Shown here in pieces: positions 16,493 to 25,769 of a stretch of DNA of 49,765 nucleotides. Source of the stretch: Bdellovibrionales bacterium (GTDB lineage: Bacteria; Bdellovibrionota; Bdellovibrionia; Bdellovibrionales; UBA1609). Each line of letters opens with the position of its first letter. Position 1 is the stretch's first letter. The notes beneath the pieces are model-generated. The model ran no database searches, had not been told where the DNA came from, and saw nothing but the letters and a program-made list of their open reading frames with translations. Both the position numbers and the translations under genes were made by a program. The stretch is taken from positions 1-49,765 of the forward strand of contig SKYF01000177.1 in NCBI GenBank assembly GCA_007128005.1, given 5' to 3'.

Positions 16493-17459
16493 CAAAAACG
16501 AGCCCGTCCCATGCAAACTCCCAATCCACTTCAAAAACGTCAGATCCGGAATCTCTTAAGGCTTTTAGACGTGCCTGATAGTAGTCCTCGGTTCTTCTCT
16601 GAAGGTAGGCGATGTGCTCATCGCTGGCTGAAGGGTCATGGTGCATAAAGTAGACTTTGGGAATTTTTTCTCTCATCGCTAAGTCCAAACCTATGGGAGC
16701 TGAGGAATGACCCCAGTTGGTTTTTTCAATGGCCTCCTCGAAAGTGTACTGGGCATCAAACACCATCACATTGCAGTTTTGGTACAGGGGCAAATCAAGT
16801 CCTAGATCGTCTCGACTCACCCTGAGGGCTTCACTGTCCACACAGTGAGAGTAAGCTCGTCCCTGATGTTCAAAGCGATAACCCCAACAGGGATCGGGGT
16901 GATCGAGCTGATAGGGAGTCACTTGAATGTCGCCAATCATCTGGGGTTTACGAGGCTCCATGGAGTGAAAGAAAATCTGTGCCCCGAGGGCCTCAAAGGG
17001 AACCGGAAAGTTCGGCTTAGTAAACATCCGGCGGATATTTTGCTCCAGATCCTCTTGAACAGCGTAAAAGTGCACCCTATTGCCCGGAATAAAGATGGGA
17101 ATAAAAAAAGGCAAGCCAATCAAGTGATCCCAGTGAAAATGGGTCATAAATATATGGGCTTCACCCTTACCCATCCCACAGGGGCCAGCCATCAAATGCT
17201 CGGCAAGAGGACGAATGCCGCTGCCTCCATCCACGATCAGCTGCGTTTTGTCAGTAAAAACTTCCACGCAAGAGGTGTGGCCGCCGTAGCAGGGCTGCTG
17301 ACTCTCTGGAAGGTTTAAAAACTCATCAACTGAGAGCTGGGGGTTGTTTTTTTGCTGTTTGACGAAACTCTCAAGGGCCTTCTTTACTTTAGAAAAGGCC
17401 TGACTGCGCGCAGGAGCAGCCGGCAAAGACCCCCTGACTCCCCACATCTTCACTTTCAT
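16485..17459 (-). CDS. Metallo-beta-lactamase-fold hydrolase
   Basis: A 324-residue MBL-fold protein of the class that includes PhnP, RNase Z and cyclic-nucleotide phosphodiesterases. It begins MKVKMWGVRGSLP, a common opening of this group. The metal motif is THFHWDH (107-112), further ligands are likely at LDHPDPCWGY and FDAQY, and the terminal His at NWGHSS or MHHDPS. An insert of about 50 residues (residues 15-60) carries a basic helical stretch. The substrate is unknown; a phosphodiester is likely given the family. It heads the minus-strand series MBL - STAS/zinc ribbon - rnr - ubiB. Confidence 0.88.
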   Translation of the reverse strand: MKVKMWGVRGSLPAAPARSQAFSKVKKALESFVKQQKNNPQLSVDEFLNLPESQQPCYGGHTSCVEVFTDKTQLIVDGGSGIRPLAEHLMAGPCGMGKGEAHIFMTHFHWDHLIGLPFFIPIFIPGNRVHFYAVQEDLEQNIRRMFTKPNFPVPFEALGAQIFFHSMEPRKPQMIGDIQVTPYQLDHPDPCWGYRFEHQGRAYSHCVDSEALRVSRDDLGLDLPLYQNCNVMVFDAQYTFEEAIEKTNWGHSSAPIGLDLAMREKIPKVYFMHHDPSASDEHIAYLQRRTEDYYQARLKALRDSGSDVFEVDWEFAWDGLVFDV

Positions 17460-17584
17460 AAACTCCCCACCGCTAAGTTCTTGTCCTTTGACTCAGTCTA
17501 ATTGAGGATTTAGCCTATTGTCCAACCCTTCCCCACCCTCATTAATTCCTTGTCCGTAAAGCCGGCTTGGCCTATGAAGTCATT

Positions 17585-18340
17585 ATGTTACAGTCCCTTT
17601 GCGACACAGCCTTTGCCCTCTGGCCGCAGCCTCTGCCAACAAGAGAGCAAGTGGCAAAAGCCAAAATCATTGCCCATAGAGGGCTTACGGGTCTTTCCGG
17701 TGACAGGGAAAACTCTCTGACAAGTTTTCGACGTTGCCGAGACGCGGGGGTTTGGGGAGTGGAGTTAGATGTGCGCTGGAGTCAAGACAACATCCCCTTT
17801 GTACTGCACGATGAAGAGCCCAACCGCATTTACCCAAAGACCAAGATAAAGCCTAGCCAGGAGAATTTTTCTACCCTTAAAAAGCTCTGCCCAGACATAC
17901 CCAGTCTTGAACAGGTCCTAGACAACTGCGCAGGCCGCACCCATCTGATGATTGAGCTGAAAGAACCCTTAGACTCTGAGCGTCAGGAGCGGTTGAAGAG
18001 CCTTCTTGACGGCTTTGAAGCCTGTACTGACTATCACTTGCTCTCCTTGCAGCCCAGTTTTTTTAGAGACCTCGGTGGCTTTCCTCGCGAAGCCCTTATT
18101 CTTGTGGCCTTGACCAACACTCGGCAGATCAGCCAGGAGGTCCTCAACCAAGGCTATGGCGGCATTGCCGGACACTATGTTCTTATCAACCGGAGAATTC
18201 TTAAGCTCCATCAGCAGCGGGGGCACAAAGTGGGGGTGGGCTTTGTGGCCTCGCAAAACAATTTGTACCGAGAGCTGATGAGAGGCATAGAGTGGATTTT
18301 CACAAACCGAGCTGTCGTATTGCAGAGTTATTTGGACTAG
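17585..18340 (+). CDS. Glycerophosphodiester phosphodiesterase
   Basis: A cytoplasmic GDPD-family enzyme of about 251 residues that cleaves glycerophosphodiesters into glycerol-3-phosphate and alcohol. All catalytic landmarks are present: AHRG (about 30-33), ENSLTSFRRC, GVELDVRWSQDNIPFVLHDE, and MIELKEP. There is no signal peptide. The ORF track opens at TTG 17567; ATG 17585 with GAAG upstream is slightly better but both are weak. It starts a plus-strand pair with the 2OG oxygenase gene 33 bases downstream, diverging from the MBL gene. Confidence 0.9.
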   Translation: MLQSLCDTAFALWPQPLPTREQVAKAKIIAHRGLTGLSGDRENSLTSFRRCRDAGVWGVELDVRWSQDNIPFVLHDEEPNRIYPKTKIKPSQENFSTLKKLCPDIPSLEQVLDNCAGRTHLMIELKEPLDSERQERLKSLLDGFEACTDYHLLSLQPSFFRDLGGFPREALILVALTNTRQISQEVLNQGYGGIAGHYVLINRRILKLHQQRGHKVGVGFVASQNNLYRELMRGIEWIFTNRAVVLQSYLD

Positions 18341-18373
18341 AGTTGAACATTCAAAAAAAGAGGGGGGTGGTCT

Positions 18374-19342
18374 ATGTTGGAAAAGAAAGTTCCTGAGCTG
18401 AGTCTGAGTCAATACACCGAAGGCTCACTGAAAGAGCAAAAACAGTTCATCGACGGGCTGTTTACCTCCCTAAGGGACTTTGGCTTTGTCATTTTAAAAG
18501 ATCACCCAATAGAAAAAGAGCTCTTGGAGGAGGCCTACAGACTGAGTCGGGATTTTTTTGCCCTGCCCACCAAGACCAAGCAATCCTACAGTCAATCCGA
18601 TATGGGCTTTCAAAGAGGTTACACTCCCTTTGGACAAGAGCATGCAAAGGACGCCCAAGTTCCAGATCTCAAGGAGTTTTGGCATGTGGGCAGAGACCTT
18701 CCGGAGGGGCACCGCTACGGAGATCTGTTTCCAAAAAATATCTGGCCTCAAGAGATCCCCGAGTTTCAGCCGACCTTTCAAAAGCTTTTTTCTCAGCTCG
18801 ACGGCGTTGGCAGAGTCATGCTCAGGGCTTTAACTGGCCCTTTGGAACTCCCACAAAACTATTTTGATCTGATGACAGAAAGCGGGAGTTCGATCTTACG
18901 TCTGCTCCACTACCCGCCCATTGCTGAAGGCGTGGACCCTCGCTGCATTCGAGCTGCTGCTCACGAAGACATTAATCTCATCACCCTACTCGTCAGTGCT
19001 TCCGCATCAGGACTTCAACTCAAGACCCATGAGGGCAAATGGCTTCCTGTGGAAACTGAGGCCAATAATTTGGTTGTGGACTCCGGGGACATGCTGGCTC
19101 GCATCACTAACGGGGTCATCCCTTCCACCACTCACCGAGTGGTCAATCCGGAAGGCCCCAACACCAGTCGCTACTCCATGCCCTTTTTTATGCATCCCAA
19201 CCCAGATGCCCTCTTAAGCTGCATTCCCTCCTGTCGAGGAGAAGGCCCCAAATACCCAGATATCACCGCCGATGAGTTTTTAATGGAAAGACTCCGAGAG
19301 ATTGGCTTAAAGCATCTGCCTAAAGAGGGACCCAGTTTATAG
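18374..19342 (+). CDS. 2-oxoglutarate/Fe(II) oxygenase, isopenicillin N synthase family
   Basis: A 322-residue soluble non-haem iron oxygenase. The N-terminal region FGFVILKDHPI is typical of the IPNS-like group. The double-stranded beta-helix core has the iron triad HED (His197, Asp199) and His254 (STTHRV), and RYSMPFF (Arg266, Ser268) to hold the 2-oxoglutarate carboxylate. The substrate is unknown; relatives act on peptides, amino acids and hormones. The ATG at 18374 has GGGGGTGG upstream. It probably shares a transcript with the GDPD gene. Confidence 0.9.
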   Translation: MLEKKVPELSLSQYTEGSLKEQKQFIDGLFTSLRDFGFVILKDHPIEKELLEEAYRLSRDFFALPTKTKQSYSQSDMGFQRGYTPFGQEHAKDAQVPDLKEFWHVGRDLPEGHRYGDLFPKNIWPQEIPEFQPTFQKLFSQLDGVGRVMLRALTGPLELPQNYFDLMTESGSSILRLLHYPPIAEGVDPRCIRAAAHEDINLITLLVSASASGLQLKTHEGKWLPVETEANNLVVDSGDMLARITNGVIPSTTHRVVNPEGPNTSRYSMPFFMHPNPDALLSCIPSCRGEGPKYPDITADEFLMERLREIGLKHLPKEGPSL

Positions 19343-19417
19343 AACCCATAAAAATATTTCACTAGCCCTGGACCTAGACCTTTGGTAAGTAAATTTTACA
19401 TTAACTAGGGGGGTTTA

Positions 19418-20236
19418 ATGAAATTTTTATCTGTTCTGCTTCTATGTTGTTCCTCAGGCCTGCTCTTGAGTCACAATCTAAGCCACGCTCTGAATTTAAC
19501 GCACCAGATCTCAGATGCCTCTTCAGACGAATATTTTGAGCTGGTGGAGATGACCATTGAGGCCCTTGAGCCCGATGACGAGCGTTACGATCACCTCTTT
19601 CCAGGACTGATGTTGGAGTCTGTGGCCTCTGATTGCTCCGGCCAGAAGCGTCTCCACTCTCTGAACTCAGGAGTGGGCACAAACCCACCGCAGCGACCAG
19701 CTCCCAGCCCCTCCCGCCCCCCTCAGTCAGGGGCCAGCAATGGGGGGATTGTGGCTGTGGACCAAATTATTTCCACAGGAGAAAGGGTCTGGAAAATCGT
19801 GGAGGCCAACCGCCCCGTGGTTCACAGCCAATTGCCAAGAGCCCACGCTCTACCTAGGGGTGTGAGCTGCTGGACAGATCTTCAGATGTGGAGCATTCCC
19901 CGCACCCAGGATTTTAAGATCACCTACAGAAATGGCTTTGGGGTCGATGTGATCGACTTTGTCTACCGAGTCTCCTACACCTCAGGAGGAAACTTTGAAA
20001 ACCAAGGGGCCTTTTTGTCCAATGTGTCTGTTCAAGCTGCAACCCTGAACGTCTCTTGGGGCTTTACTTTTCACGCCACAGCCCAGGTTGGTCAGGTTGT
20101 TAACCTTGGGACCAACGACGACCCTCTGGCGGGAATGGAAATGATTGTCAACTGGAAGGCCGGCTCCGTTCTCCGTCACATGGAGAGCACTCAAAGTGTC
20201 TTTGTCTCTGGAGATGGCGTGCTTCGCAAGCTCTAA
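19418..20236 (+). CDS. Secreted protein of unknown function
   Basis: A 272-residue protein with a clear signal peptide (LSVLLLCCSSGLLLSHNLSHA). An acidic segment and a Pro/Ser-rich linker (about 88-110) follow, then a compact domain starting IISTGERVWKIVEANRPVVH and rich in beta strands (FKITYRNGFGVDVIDFVYRVSYTSGG, LNVSWGFTFHATAQVG). A conserved-looking GVSCWTDLQMW motif sits near 150. The two non-leader cysteines (SDCSG and VSCW) could pair. I do not recognise the family. ATG 19418 is preceded by AGGGGGG. It converges with valS, six bases apart. Confidence 0.7.
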   Translation: MKFLSVLLLCCSSGLLLSHNLSHALNLTHQISDASSDEYFELVEMTIEALEPDDERYDHLFPGLMLESVASDCSGQKRLHSLNSGVGTNPPQRPAPSPSRPPQSGASNGGIVAVDQIISTGERVWKIVEANRPVVHSQLPRAHALPRGVSCWTDLQMWSIPRTQDFKITYRNGFGVDVIDFVYRVSYTSGGNFENQGAFLSNVSVQAATLNVSWGFTFHATAQVGQVVNLGTNDDPLAGMEMIVNWKAGSVLRHMESTQSVFVSGDGVLRKL

Positions 20237-20242
20237 GGCTGA

Positions 20243-22930
20243 CTAGCGCAGGCGAGCGAGGCTGTCCTCAAGGCTTTGGATCTGTGCCTTGAGCTGATCC
20301 AGCTGAGCTCGCCCCTGCTCCACAACTTCTTCAGGAGCATTTTTTATAAAATTATCATTATTTAGCCGTGACTGAAGTTGAGAGATCTCCTTGTGCTTTT
20401 TCTCAAGTGATTTCTTGGTGCGCTTGATCTCCTCGGCAATATCCACCAAACCCTCTAGGGGCACCACCACGTCCACTCGGACCTCTCCCACCACAACAGG
20501 TGTCACCGCACACTTAGATAGCGAATCCACGGGCCCAATCTCACAGACCTCAAGTTTTGCCAAAGACATGATGGAGTGCCTGTTGTCCCCCAACAGCTTC
20601 TGCACCTGGGCACTTTCAGGGACCAGGCGAGCAGTGATTTTTTCCCCGGGCTTGATGCGATTTTCTCCGCGGATATTGCGGATGGCTGTCACCACTTCTC
20701 TGACCAAATCCACGGCAAAGGCGACTTCCTCAGATCCCACAGACAGCCACTGCTTGTCATTGCGTGGGGTGGGGAAGCTCTCCACCACCAAGCTCTCTTT
20801 CGCCTTGATTGGCAATTTTTGGTAGATCTCCTCAGTGATAAACGGCGTAAAGGGGTGAAGGAGTCTCATCAGGCGGTTTAAAACCTGGGCCAATACAAGC
20901 TGAGTGGCCTTTTTCTCGCCCTCAGAGGAGCCATAAATCACCGGTTTAATAAACTCTAAATACCAATCACAGAACTCATGCCAGGCAAAATTATATATGG
21001 CATTGGCCGCATCGGCAAAACGATAGGACTGTAAGGCTTCATCCACAGCTCCTTCCACCAAGCCCAATTTGTAGACAATCCACTGATCCGCTGCCGACAC
21101 ATCCGCTTTTTGAGGCAAGGCCTCCAACCCCTCTTTGGGGACTTCAAAGCCCTCAAGAGCAGATAGGGAAAAGCGAGCTGCGTTCCAAATCTTATTCATA
21201 AAATTGCGGTAGCCCTCAAGCCGCTGGGGCGAAAACTTGAGATCTCTTCCGGCAGCAAGCTGAGAGATCAGGGTGAAGCGAAGGGCATCGGCACCATTTT
21301 TCTCAATCAGCTCCACGGGGTCAACGGCGTTGCCTGAGGACTTGGACATCTTTAGACCCTGAGCGTCCCGGATGAGTCCATGGATATAGACCGTGCGAAA
21401 AGGGACATCTTTACAAAACTCCAGCCCCGCCATAATCATCCTGGCCACCCAAAAAAAGATAATGTCATGGCCAGTGACCAGAACATTGGTTGGATAGAAG
21501 GTCTTCAACGCCTCTGTTTCCTGTGGCCAACCCAAAGTGCTAAAGGGCCATAGAGCCGAGCTAAACCATGTGTCCAACACGTCTTCGTCTTGCTGAATCT
21601 TCTGACTCCCACAGTGGCTGCACTGAGTGGGGTCCACCTCTGATACAGACAACTGGCCGCAGTCCTCGCACTTCCAGGCAGGAATGCGATGCCCCCACCA
21701 CAGCTGGCGGGATATACACCAGTCCTGAATAATGCTCATCCAGTGCAAATAGGTCTTTGTCCAGGTTTCAGGCTCAAAGCGCAATGTTCCACTCTCAACC
21801 ACTCGTTTTGCAGGGACTGCAAGCTCCGAGGTCTTCACAAACCACTGCTCGGACAAAAGGGGCTCCACCACACAGCCCGTGCGGGAGCAGTGTCCCACCG
21901 AATGAGTGTGAGCCTCAACTTCAACAAGTAAACCAGCCTTCTCCAGATCCTCCACCACCTTGTTGCGTGCCTGCCCAGCCGTCAGCCCCCTGTAGGCCTC
22001 GGGAACACTTTCATTGAGTGTCCCATTGCGCTCCATAATATTGATCATTTCCAACTGGTGACGCTGGCCAATTTCATAATCGTTGAAATCATGAGCCGGA
22101 GTGATCTTCACTGCGCCTGAACCAAACTCCCTATCGACGTATGTGTCGCCTATAACGGGAATTCTGCGTCCCGCAAGAGGAAGCTCAATCTCTTTGCCAA
22201 TAAAATCTTGAAAGCGAGGGTCTTCTGGATGAACGGCAACGGCCACATCCCCTAACATGGTCTCTGGCCGAGTCGTGGCCACAACTAAAGAGCCCGATCC
22301 ATCGGCCAAGGGGTAACGAATGTGCCAAATGTGACCCTTGACCTCGCGGTGCTCAACTTCTAAATCGGATAGAGCTGACTCCAACTGAGGACTCCAGTTG
22401 ATCAAACGAGTGCCCTTATAAATCCAACCCTTCTGATAAAGTGAAACAAAGACTTTGCGGACAGCTTTTGACACATCTTTGTCGAGAGTGAATTTGAGGC
22501 GATCCCAATCACAGGAATCTCCCAAGCGCTTCATCTGCTCGACAATACGGCTTCCGTACTGCTCCTTCCACTGCCAGACCCTCTGCTCAAAGGCCTCTCG
22601 CCCCAAATCCTGACGACTCAACTTCTCCTTGCGAAGCTCTCGCTCTACCACGCTCTGTGTGGCAATTCCGGCGTGATCCGTTCCTGGCAACCACAAGGCA
22701 TTGTAGCCAGACATCCTCTTCCAGCGAACAAGTACATCTTGGATGCTGTGGTCAAGGGCATGACCCATATGCAGTGAGCCTGTGACGTTGGGCGGAGGCA
22801 AAATCACACAAAAAGGTGGCCGAGTGGAGACATCCTCAGCTTTAAAAAAACCCTGTTCCTCCCACCAACTGTAGAGACGGGTTTCGACTTCTTCAGGATT
22901 GTAACGATCTGAAAGTTGATTGGGGCTCAT
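20243..22930 (-). CDS. valS: Valyl-tRNA synthetase
   Basis: Class I aminoacyl-tRNA synthetase that charges tRNA-Val and edits threonine. It shows PPPNVTGSLHMGHALD (HIGH motif variant), GTDHAGIATQ, a large CP1 editing insert (TTRPETMLGDVAVAVHPEDPR), GLKMSKSSGNAVDP (KMSKS), and a C-terminal Lys/Glu coiled-coil (IKRTKKSLEKKHKEISQLQSRL). Full length is about 895-901 residues, in the normal range. The start is unclear: GTG 22948 or ATG 22930 (MSPNQLSDRYNP); I give the ATG. It lies behind the MFS-rhodanese gene on the same strand. Confidence 0.96.
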   Translation of the reverse strand: MSPNQLSDRYNPEEVETRLYSWWEEQGFFKAEDVSTRPPFCVILPPPNVTGSLHMGHALDHSIQDVLVRWKRMSGYNALWLPGTDHAGIATQSVVERELRKEKLSRQDLGREAFEQRVWQWKEQYGSRIVEQMKRLGDSCDWDRLKFTLDKDVSKAVRKVFVSLYQKGWIYKGTRLINWSPQLESALSDLEVEHREVKGHIWHIRYPLADGSGSLVVATTRPETMLGDVAVAVHPEDPRFQDFIGKEIELPLAGRRIPVIGDTYVDREFGSGAVKITPAHDFNDYEIGQRHQLEMINIMERNGTLNESVPEAYRGLTAGQARNKVVEDLEKAGLLVEVEAHTHSVGHCSRTGCVVEPLLSEQWFVKTSELAVPAKRVVESGTLRFEPETWTKTYLHWMSIIQDWCISRQLWWGHRIPAWKCEDCGQLSVSEVDPTQCSHCGSQKIQQDEDVLDTWFSSALWPFSTLGWPQETEALKTFYPTNVLVTGHDIIFFWVARMIMAGLEFCKDVPFRTVYIHGLIRDAQGLKMSKSSGNAVDPVELIEKNGADALRFTLISQLAAGRDLKFSPQRLEGYRNFMNKIWNAARFSLSALEGFEVPKEGLEALPQKADVSAADQWIVYKLGLVEGAVDEALQSYRFADAANAIYNFAWHEFCDWYLEFIKPVIYGSSEGEKKATQLVLAQVLNRLMRLLHPFTPFITEEIYQKLPIKAKESLVVESFPTPRNDKQWLSVGSEEVAFAVDLVREVVTAIRNIRGENRIKPGEKITARLVPESAQVQKLLGDNRHSIMSLAKLEVCEIGPVDSLSKCAVTPVVVGEVRVDVVVPLEGLVDIAEEIKRTKKSLEKKHKEISQLQSRLNNDNFIKNAPEEVVEQGRAQLDQLKAQIQSLEDSLARLR

Positions 22931-22980
22931 AGTTTGGGAACTTAGCACCCCTTGCCAAGGCAGGCAAGCTGGGCCTGGCC

Positions 22981-24528
22981 CTACTCCGAGACCTCCAGAC
23001 CCCCTTCCAAAACATACACATTGAGATAACCCTGTGCCTCCAACTCAACGGCCAACTGGGTCGAGGCCCCTCCATCCGGACAGACCAGCACAATCGGGTG
23101 ACTCTTCGCCGACTCCTCTCCTAGGCTCTGAAGGTGTTTTTTTATAGCTTCAGCGGTCATAGGCCGAGCCATCTCTAAGAGAGCGCTTTGAGGATGGCCT
23201 CTCAGCTCTGACTCCTTGCAGAGGGCAAAAAATAAAAAGGGCACATTGTTGAGCTTGAGGTTTTCCAACTGAAAAAATCCAATCTCCTGAACCTGGTCAG
23301 GATGAATTTGACGAGACCTCTTTCCTCCTTCAGGCAGGCTTCGATAAAGCCTCAAACTGAGCCCACCAGCTCCCAGAGCCAGCACAGATGCAACAAAAAA
23401 GGGCCAACTCGGCCCAAATTCTCCATAAAGCCATCCCCCAATGGCTGGCCCCACAATCCGACCCATCGCTGAAAAGCTCTGATTCACACCCAGTGCTGAA
23501 CCCTGCTCATCGGCCTCAGCTAACAAGCTGATACTGCCCGTGATTGCAGGATTAATAAATCCTGTTCCCAAGGCCATCAGGGTCACCGCTCCCGCCAATT
23601 GCCAGACCTCTGAAGACAGACCAATCAGACCATAGCCTATAGCTGCAAACAACAACCCCAGCAGCAACAATTTCCTTTCACCGAGCCGAGAAATCAAAGG
23701 CCTTATTAAAACCCCTTGAGTGAGAACCATAATCAGCCCCACATAGGCAAAGCCAAAACTGGCTAAACTTAAGGACCAAGAGTATTCGTCTTGAACTAAT
23801 AAAAATAAAGGCGCTTCAATGACTGCTAAAGCACAGCTGCTCATAAAAAAAGTCAGCATCAGGGGGCCAAGCACAGGTTTCTTCACATGCTTGATCAAAA
23901 GCTGAAACCGAGGCTTCGCCTGGTGGTAAGCCAAGGGCTTTTGTGGAGAACGACTTTCTGGGAGCACAAAGTAGGCAAACAAAAAGTTGAGAAGACTGAT
24001 GCCCGCTGCGACGACAGCCGCAAAGCTCAGACCCAAGGGAGGGGCGTCCCCCAATCGCTGCCCAATCTCCCCAAAAATTCCCCCAAAAAAGGGCCCCAGC
24101 ATAAATCCCAAACCAAAGGCAGCCCCAATAAGGCCCATCCCTTTAGAACGCTCCTTTTCAGGAGTGACATCAGCAATATAGGCCATCGCCGTGGCGATGT
24201 TTGCCCCAAAAAAGCCCGCCAAAGCCCGAGCCAAAAACAGGGTCCACAGGGAGGCGGCCATGGCAAACCACAGGTGAGCGACAGCCACACCCAACAGTGT
24301 CAGCAAAATAACTGGACGTCTTCCTACTCTATCGCTGATTTGACCCCAAAAGGGGGCAAAGAGGAACTGCATCAGAGAATAGACGGTCATCAGCAAACCG
24401 ATCTCAAGGGGGCCTGCCCCATACTCCCTGGCCAAGTAGGGGTTGAGGGGAATAATCATTCCAAAGCCTATGAGATCAATAAAAACAGTGATAAAAATAA
24501 CAGCCAGGGGTTTATTTTTCATGCACAT
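22981..24528 (-). CDS. Major facilitator transporter with C-terminal rhodanese-like domain
   Basis: A 515-residue fusion. Residues 1 to about 395 form a 12-helix MFS transporter of the TetA/drug-efflux type: FIDLIGFGMIIPLNPYLA, then loop 2-3 motif GQISDRVGRRPVIL. The rest is a soluble rhodanese-like domain, ending VLVCPDGGASTQLAVELEAQGYLNVYVLEGGLE, with an active-site Cys at about 483 in a CPDGGAS loop. The fusion suggests transport coupled to sulphur or thiol chemistry, or a regulatory use of the domain; substrate unknown. The ATG 24528 has a weak site; MKNKPLAV at 24522 is an alternative. Confidence 0.88.
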   Translation of the reverse strand: MCMKNKPLAVIFITVFIDLIGFGMIIPLNPYLAREYGAGPLEIGLLMTVYSLMQFLFAPFWGQISDRVGRRPVILLTLLGVAVAHLWFAMAASLWTLFLARALAGFFGANIATAMAYIADVTPEKERSKGMGLIGAAFGLGFMLGPFFGGIFGEIGQRLGDAPPLGLSFAAVVAAGISLLNFLFAYFVLPESRSPQKPLAYHQAKPRFQLLIKHVKKPVLGPLMLTFFMSSCALAVIEAPLFLLVQDEYSWSLSLASFGFAYVGLIMVLTQGVLIRPLISRLGERKLLLLGLLFAAIGYGLIGLSSEVWQLAGAVTLMALGTGFINPAITGSISLLAEADEQGSALGVNQSFSAMGRIVGPAIGGWLYGEFGPSWPFFVASVLALGAGGLSLRLYRSLPEGGKRSRQIHPDQVQEIGFFQLENLKLNNVPFLFFALCKESELRGHPQSALLEMARPMTAEAIKKHLQSLGEESAKSHPIVLVCPDGGASTQLAVELEAQGYLNVYVLEGGLEVSE

Positions 24529-24595
24529 TGGGTTGTACTTTTCCTATGTTTAGACTTCAACTCAGATTTTATCTAAAACAGGCCTGGAGGAAGCA

Positions 24596-25759
24596 TTGAG
24601 GCAAAACGTGAGGCAAGAAAAGTTAGTTTTTTGGGCTCTGCTAGTTATCGGCTTGTTTGGCCCTGCATTCATAGAGGCCGCACCCCTTCACCCCACGCGA
24701 GCCTTGGAGCCAGGACGCTGGGCCTCCCAAGCGGGCTTTAGTTTTTTCAATACAAGTGCCAATTTTGACACCCAATGGGGCTCTTTTGAGCGGCTCCCTG
24801 ACTCAAACTCCTACCAGAACTATCTCTTTGATTATAGAGGTCAGTACGAGCTCAATCAGTTTTGGGCTCTTAAAACTTATCTTGGTCTTGCTGTGGCCGA
24901 GAGCTTTGATGGGATCTACTCTCGCTCCAACTCCAGCCTTACGGAAGTTGGCCTGGGGACCAGTTTGGCCTGGTTTATATCCCGCTTTCAGGTCTTTCCC
25001 GAGTTTTGGTTTTACTACCCCCTCAATCGAGTCGACCCTTTGACGGATGCCGTTCTCACGGGAGAGGGTGCTATGACTTTGGACACAAATTTGTGGCTGC
25101 GCTGGGATCTAGCCAATTGGCTCCAGCCCTTTGCTCGTATAGGCTGGTCCTACCGGGACGAGGGACGCTCCTCCTTACTTCACTGGGATCTGGGAACTCA
25201 CCTCTATCTCAATCACTGGATTTATAGGCTTCAGTTGCAAGGCTACAATTCGACAACCGATGATGCCTATTTGCTCAACCCTGAATTTCGCGACAATGTG
25301 ACGACAGCCGTCAATGGAGGCAGCTTTCGGTTCTTTTCTATCAACCCCAGTCTTCTCGAGTTTCAAGCCAAAGTAGATTACGCTCTCAGCCCCGAAGTCT
25401 TTGTCGGCGTTGGGGGAGCTTACACCCTCGATGGTCAAAACTCCGCCCAAGGCTACACCCTCTTTGTCACTGCAGCTGTGGATGTACAGCTGGGCAAAGT
25501 CGCAAAACCTCAACCACAGAGAGAGAGACGCCGTCAGGAAGTTGAACGCTTCCGCGTGGACACAAGGGATTATGACGAGCAGCTGTTCCGAGAGCGCCCT
25601 TCACCTGAAGTTGAAGAGCAAATGAGACGAGAGGAGCGGCTGAGGCAGCAGAGACGAAGGCAACTTGAAGAACAGCGACGTCGCCTACAGAGGCCGACTC
25701 AACCCAGTGACGAGGAGATCGACCAACTGCTTCAAGAGACCGAGGAGCGGCTCCGATAA
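24596..25759 (+). CDS. Outer-membrane beta-barrel protein with charged C-terminal helix
   Basis: A 387-residue protein starting at TTG 24596, chosen because GGAGG lies six bases upstream. The signal peptide ends near FIEAAP. Residues 35-300 show barrel-like alternation with many aromatic strand ends (YQNYLFDYRGQYELNQFWALKTYLGL, FQVFPEFWFYYPLN, LWLRWDLANWLQPFARIGW). After a last strand (YTLFVTAAVDVQL) comes an 80-residue Arg/Glu/Gln-rich helix (EEQMRREERLRQQRRR). A barrel that ends with a long charged helix instead of Phe is unusual. The helix probably lies in the periplasm and could bind peptidoglycan or a partner. No family is recognised. Confidence 0.7.
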   Translation: MRQNVRQEKLVFWALLVIGLFGPAFIEAAPLHPTRALEPGRWASQAGFSFFNTSANFDTQWGSFERLPDSNSYQNYLFDYRGQYELNQFWALKTYLGLAVAESFDGIYSRSNSSLTEVGLGTSLAWFISRFQVFPEFWFYYPLNRVDPLTDAVLTGEGAMTLDTNLWLRWDLANWLQPFARIGWSYRDEGRSSLLHWDLGTHLYLNHWIYRLQLQGYNSTTDDAYLLNPEFRDNVTTAVNGGSFRFFSINPSLLEFQAKVDYALSPEVFVGVGGAYTLDGQNSAQGYTLFVTAAVDVQLGKVAKPQPQRERRRQEVERFRVDTRDYDEQLFRERPSPEVEEQMRREERLRQQRRRQLEEQRRRLQRPTQPSDEEIDQLLQETEERLR

Positions 25760-25769
25760 CTCCTATGAA

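Noticed and set aside
23887-24576. 229-residue plus-strand ORF opposite the MFS transporter
   Set aside because: Gln/Lys-rich shadow translation with no domain; the opposite frame has clear membrane helices.
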